This document shows, one piece after another, positions 59,560-64,000 of a DNA stretch of 64,000 bases. The stretch covers positions 26,416,432 through 26,480,431 of the forward strand of contig OX104113.1 of assembly GCA_944474755.1 (NCBI GenBank), read 5' to 3'. Every line of letters starts with the position of its first letter. Position 1 is the stretch's first letter. The DNA is from Limnoperna fortunei. Lineage: Eukaryota; Mollusca; Bivalvia; Mytilida; Modiolidae. Under the pieces are notes generated by a model. The model did not search any database. It was given only the letters and a program-made list of their open reading frames with translations, and was not told the origin of the DNA. The position numbers were made by a program, and so were the translations under genes.

Positions 59560-60600
59560 TTTAATAAGACGTCGAAGAAATTCAGTTTAATACAAATACA
59601 GGAACAATTCAGCATGGAGTATGGTACAGTTTTTACCCATAAGAATTCCAATTGTCTGCTAAAACACATCCTCCCAAGGTTACAAATATGTTGTCGATCA
59701 ATCTGTTCTTCGCTGAAGCATAATTTATCTTTTAGTTCTTGTCTTGTCGTAACCTAAAACTAACTACATAGTTGTAGCCATACGAGGAAGCGAAGGCTTT
59801 ATGTGTGATTTCTTTTAGTTTTTCGTGTGGCAAAGTGGTATAAAGTGTTGAACAATCAAAGGTTCTAACAGATGATATTTTGGATATCGATCTTGATTTT
59901 AAATTTTCTTTTAAAGTTCTTATGAGTTTTTAAGAATCCACATTTCATTAATATGACTTCGCAAATAAACAGTGTTAGAGTATTTTTTGTTGTCCTTCTT
60001 TCACTGCAGACAATATCTTAATCAACCGTTTGACAACTCTTTGTAGAGCACGTAGATGAGCCAACAATGTATCTATCCTAACTTGTTATAATTTTTATGT
60101 AATTTTGGAATCCAGTACAAGTGATTCAGACTCTTTGTGGCAATTACTATTTAAAGAAGTCACTAAGGACTTATGTTTGGTCAGGATTTCATCTTTGTCA
60201 AATGTGGTACGTCTGTATGTGAAACTACCAGAGTTATCCTTGATGCCTAGCTCTTTAATGAGGCATTCATAGAAATGTGACTTGCATACAAACACAATGT
60301 TGTTATAAGCCTTTTCTACAGGGACAGAAACATATTTGTCGTGGAGGGAATTGAGGAACCTAATAACATCCTCAACTTTGAATACGGATTTAGGTCGATC
60401 ATTAATGCATTGTGTACGATTCTTAATTCGACGTTGTACCAAAAACCTTATTGTTCTTACCCAGTTAGACAGTGCATCTAGTTCTGGGTCTTGTTCCCTT
60501 TCTCGGGCATAAACTTCAACTGAACACATAATAGTTTGGAATTATAATTCCCATCTAATGGTTGAGGTTCTCTGAATTTTGGACCACGAGAAATAAATGT
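59560..60600 (-). pseudogene. Penelope-like reverse transcriptase fossil, copy 1
   Basis: Read on the minus strand. An open stretch at 60095-60529 has LSNWVRTIRFLVQRRI, INDRPKSVFKVEDVIRFLNS, VPVEKAYNNIVFVCKSHFYE and CLIKELGIKDNSG, the region ahead of the RT core. After broken sequence, 59820-59880 reads RTFDCSTLYTTLPHEKLKE and 59627-59658 reads QTIGILMGKNC, corresponding to the PLE motifs DFSTLYTxxPH and IGIPMGTNCAP. Several frameshifts and stops lie between. No GIY-YIG endonuclease is seen. The family call rests on these motifs, not on a search. Confidence 0.65.
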
Positions 60601-60689
60601 TTCTGAGATTCTCGTGGTCAATAATGATCACCAGAGACCAGAGGGATTATATATAAAAAGCAAAATGAGAACAAGTGCACTAATGAGGT

Positions 60690-61160
60690 TTCTTGTCTAT
60701 GTCATGACATTAATGGCATCAATTGGATATTTGAACTTATGCACTGCTTGCTTACTTCATACACGTCTATCCAAATAATCCCTCACATCTACTGGGTTCA
60801 AATATGGGGAGTTGGATGGAGAGTGGATCACAGTTACATTCTGGATGTCTAGAATGTCAATAAGAGACTTACCAAGACGGAAACAAACAAGCTCAAACCT
60901 TTGTCTCAGAAACATCGTAGTTATCAGGTGGCCTGAAGAAATATCTAATGTCAGACAGATGAAATAAACGAAGCAGACCCCGATCGACCAAGAAATCCGG
61001 AAAAGGAAATGGGGTTCGATAGGCCACACCCTCAAGAAAGACTCTGAAAATGTCACAAGACAAGCCTGGTAACGGATTCTTTAAGGCAAGAGGAGGGGAC
61101 CAAATCAAACCTGAATAGATGTGCAGAGTGGGAAATGAAGGCAGCAGGGTAGACATGGTC
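60690..61160 (-). pseudogene. Broken ORF of unknown origin
   Basis: Two overlapping minus-strand frames (61156-60893 and 61056-60757) read like one protein with a frameshift: MSTLLPSFPTLHIYSGLIWS ... LHLSDIRYFFRPPDNYDVSE, where the order is approximate, then RFELVCFRLGKSLIDILDIQ NVTVIHSPSNSPYLNPVDVR. The composition is protein-like but I do not recognise the family. It lies upstream, in its own direction, of the PLE fossil. Confidence 0.4.
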
Positions 61161-61374
61161 CCAGCTGAAGAGAACTGCCCAAATTAATTATATAGAACTA
61201 TACCTGTATTATATACTTCTAAACCTAGTTTTGAAAGTCCTTCTCATAGGTATGTTAATAAGAGTCGATAGTAGGAAACCAAAACAATATTATGTTCAAC
61301 ATAATTATAAGGAATAATTTTAAGTATTTTTAGCAGTACATTGTATATCCCAACCCTTATTGACAGTATTTTTA

Positions 61375-61440
61375 TCTAACAGTATACCCTGACTCTTAAG
61401 CGAAGCGGGGGTATACAATGTTACCTCGTCTGTTCACTTT
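61375..61440. repeat. Solo TATACCC...GGGTATA stem-loop
   Basis: GTATACCCTGACTCTTAAGC GAAGCGGGGGTATAC pairs its ends and resembles the heads of families B and F. TTACCTCGTCTGTTCAC follows. No array is present, so it may be a truncated element. Confidence 0.6.
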
Positions 61441-62399
61441 ATATTACTGTGACAGAAGAAATCTAACTTATTTGAGTACTGTAGAACGATTAAAACAAAC
61501 TATGAAATGAGGCCCACAAGATATATACTGCATAAGGTGTATAATGTGCAGCAAAAGAAATTGAGCTTAACCAGGTTTTATGGCATGCCAAACCTCCCGC
61601 TTATATCATGGAGAGCTCTATGGCTAGGACGTCAGCAGTGTTACCAAGGTCCTTTGTGGCTAAACGAAGGTAATACGTGGCACCTAATATTTATGTTCCA
61701 TTTAATAATCTTTGGTATATCCTCATTTTGTCTTACGTTCAATAAAAGAGTAATTATTACTTTAGAAATGGTGATGTGGCTATGTTACAATTGATATTTC
61801 TTATTAATTGGCATCACCTGCCTATAATGATACAACTCCTATAATCAAGACTTTAAGACATAAAACTTGAACAAATTCTAAATGCAAAATCCGTGACATC
61901 CTTATTACATCCCCAGAACATTTGACCATCTGGACTGTTATAAAATACGTCATTTATGAGATTGAGTATTCGCATCGACTTTTGTATGTTGGCGAAGACG
62001 ACAAATATTGCCGCATAAAAACAATAAACATCGATATGATGCTAAAGATCCTCAATATAGGATGCTGTACAATACTTAGGTCATGATCGGTGTTTGAAAT
62101 TACGCATCCGAGAAAAACATTACCATTATACTAATAGTCTCTTAGTAAGGAAAAATAATGAGTCTTTTTAACACCAATTCTAGATACAAATAAGCCGTGG
62201 TAATAAAAACTACAGACGTCAAACCACTATCAAAACCTTGGAGTATACAGCTTTCTCCGACAGGTAAAATTACTTTCTTTCTCATCGTGAACAACTGGAT
62301 TTACATTTCATTCGTACCACTTTTTTCTACATCGCTCAATTGTTTAACGCTTCTTATGGATTATGCATTTTAGATTGTAGGAATAGATCCATTAACATC

Positions 62400-63670
62400 A
62401 AAATATAGATTGACTTGCATCATTTGTGACTTAACTTCTTTCCGTCTTTTCAAACATGTGCGGACAGAGCCTCTTCTTGATGAGATTAGAAAAAATCCGT
62501 TCACATGAAATTTAGAAATAAAGAAATTGATGCCGTTAACATCGGCTATGTTCTAAATATAAAATCTCTTTATATGTCAACAATCAATCTACTTCAATTG
62601 TGTCTGATAAATATACCAATATAATTGCTCGTAAAATCTTCAATTACAAACTAGCATTGATAATGAACTAGATATTTAAGCATCCCCCAAAGAACCTACT
62701 GAATGCACTTTGTTCTAAATCTCCTTTCATATACAATCCCCCCTGGTCATGTCAATACTGGTAACGTGAACCTCATAGACCATGAGAATCTCAGACAGTA
62801 TTTCTCGTGGTCATAACCACCAACCAGTACACTGGAATTTAAATTTTAAAACTAGTATAGACGCAGTTGAAGACTATGTCATAGAGTGGATCAAGAAGGA
62901 ACTAAGTACTTACAGAGTAAGAATAATAAGGTGTTTGATACAATTTTGCTTTAAACATCTTACACGTTACATTAATGATCGACCTTAATCCGTATTAAAA
63001 GACGGGGTTGCTAAGAGGTGTTTCACTTCTCTCCATGTTGTTGTCCTGCAGACCATGCTTCTAACAACACTGTGCTTGTATGTAGGTCATATTACCATGA
63101 ATGCCTCATTAAGCTAGGCATCAAGGATAACACTGGTAATTTCAAATACAAATGTACCACATTTGACAAAGATGTAAGCATTTCTAATCATAACACTTTT
63201 GAATAATTATTACGACAAAAAGTCTCGATACTTACAATAATTGTATTGGATTCCAAAATCACATAACAATTTTTACAAGAAAGGTAGAAACAAATCCTTA
63301 CAAGAAAATGTAAATACCCGGCACATCAAAGAGTTGTCAAAACGGTTGCCTAAGATGTTGTCTGCAGTGAAAGTACAGTAAAAATACAGTGAAACTGTTT
63401 ATTGCATACCACCTTGCCTCACGATGAACTAAAATTTCGTCTTAAAAAATCATACATAAAGACTTTGCTTTCACATACTAGTATGTCTACAAGTATGTAG
63501 TTTCAAGTTACAGAATTACGTATTTTTCTATCAAGAACAAAAAGGCGTGTTTTTAAAGCTGTTAATCTTAATTCTAATGGGTTCAAACTGTGCCCCACTC
63601 CTTGGCAACTTATGAAACAAATTTTCTTCAACGTCTCATTAAAGACAAGAAGATAGCAAAAGCTAGGTCC
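62400..63670 (+). pseudogene. Penelope-like reverse transcriptase fossil, copy 2
   Basis: Same element as copy 1 but on the + strand. KEIDAVNIGYVLNIKSLYMS near 62525, SPFIYNPP near 62722, ENLRQ and NLNFKTSIDAVEDYVIEWIK near 62840, YINDRP at 62970, ECLIKLGIKDNTGNFKYKCT at 63097, LPHDELKF near 63420 and NCAPLLGNL near 63590 appear in the expected order across different frames. Multiple stops and frameshifts; non-functional. Confidence 0.65.
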
Positions 63671-63696
63671 TTTAAATTCAAGTAAGTTCTATTTTA

Positions 63697-63844
63697 ATAC
63701 CGTCAAATTTTTTTGGATTAGCGGGATTCAAACTTGGATTTAAACGAGGAGTCTAAAGCGCTGTACAAGCAGGCAAATGGGTGCCAGTATCACAACTGTT
63801 CGATTTCGAATCCCGCTGAGGATAAGCAAAAAATTTGACAGTAT
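63697..63844. repeat. Short inverted-end element (MITE-like)
   Basis: The left end ATACCGTCAAATTTTTTTGG ... AGCGGGATTC and right end GAATCCCGCT ... AAAAAATTTGACAGTAT pair over about 35 bp. The interior is about 75 bp. It is inserted near the 3' end of the PLE fossil. Confidence 0.8.
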
Positions 63845-64000
63845 AATTAAGATATCTAATTCTAACAGTGTTTGGCTTAATTTATAGATTTATAAAGATG
63901 ATGCCCCTTCAATTAACAACCCTCAATTTGCTGATTGGCTTTCGTTAATATATCTTTCAAAACTGGAAATAAAGGAAACCACAGAAAAGGCTTCATCTAA

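Overview
The window is AT-rich, intron-rich animal DNA. Its dispersed repeats point to a bivalve mollusc: tRNA-derived SINEs with a CAATCAATC-type tail, 'ACCTGACC...GGTCATGTGAGCT' tandem-repeat elements, and 'TATACCCCCG...CGGGGGTATA' elements. The species cannot be fixed from the sequence alone. There is one protein-coding gene that I can support as functional; everything else is intronic or intergenic repeat DNA.

The gene lies on the + strand, coding span 5537-51177. It encodes a novel-type protein kinase C of the epsilon/eta class (PRKCE-like; in molluscs the Ca2+-independent PKC). Fifteen coding exons join in phase into a 725-aa protein: N-terminal C2 domain, pseudosubstrate, C1A, C1B, short hinge, AGC kinase domain and C-terminal tail. 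The catalytic residues, activation-loop Thr, turn-motif Thr and hydrophobic-motif Ser are all present. Exon 7, the second half of C1B plus the start of the hinge, occurs twice in tandem (7a and 7b), separated by only 50 nt. Reading phases mean that exactly one copy must be used: including both, or neither, runs into a stop within a few codons. This looks like a mutually exclusive exon pair and is the main candidate for something undescribed.

Region by region: 1-5499 is upstream DNA with a TTA microsatellite, two related short hairpins and a dispersed repeat. Two upstream ORFs lie just before the start codon. Introns 2 (12.1 kb) and 7 (10.5 kb) carry most of the fossil elements: two DNA transposons with inverted ends, a Crypton-like recombinase-protein fossil, long foldback hairpins, SINEs and a MITE. 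Most introns longer than about 1.3 kb hold at least one element with a shared design: a T run, a 5' stem-loop, then an array of units of about 130-190 bp. At least seven sequence-unrelated families share much of this design, and all intronic copies lie in the sense direction. From 51178 onward come the 3' UTR and intergenic DNA, with one antisense copy of an array element and, at 59.5-63.8 kb, two broken Penelope-like reverse-transcriptase elements in opposite orientations.

The annotation is hand-read. Splice sites were chosen by reading phase, GT-AG consensus and the known PKC epsilon protein pattern. Transcript ends and promoters are not determined.
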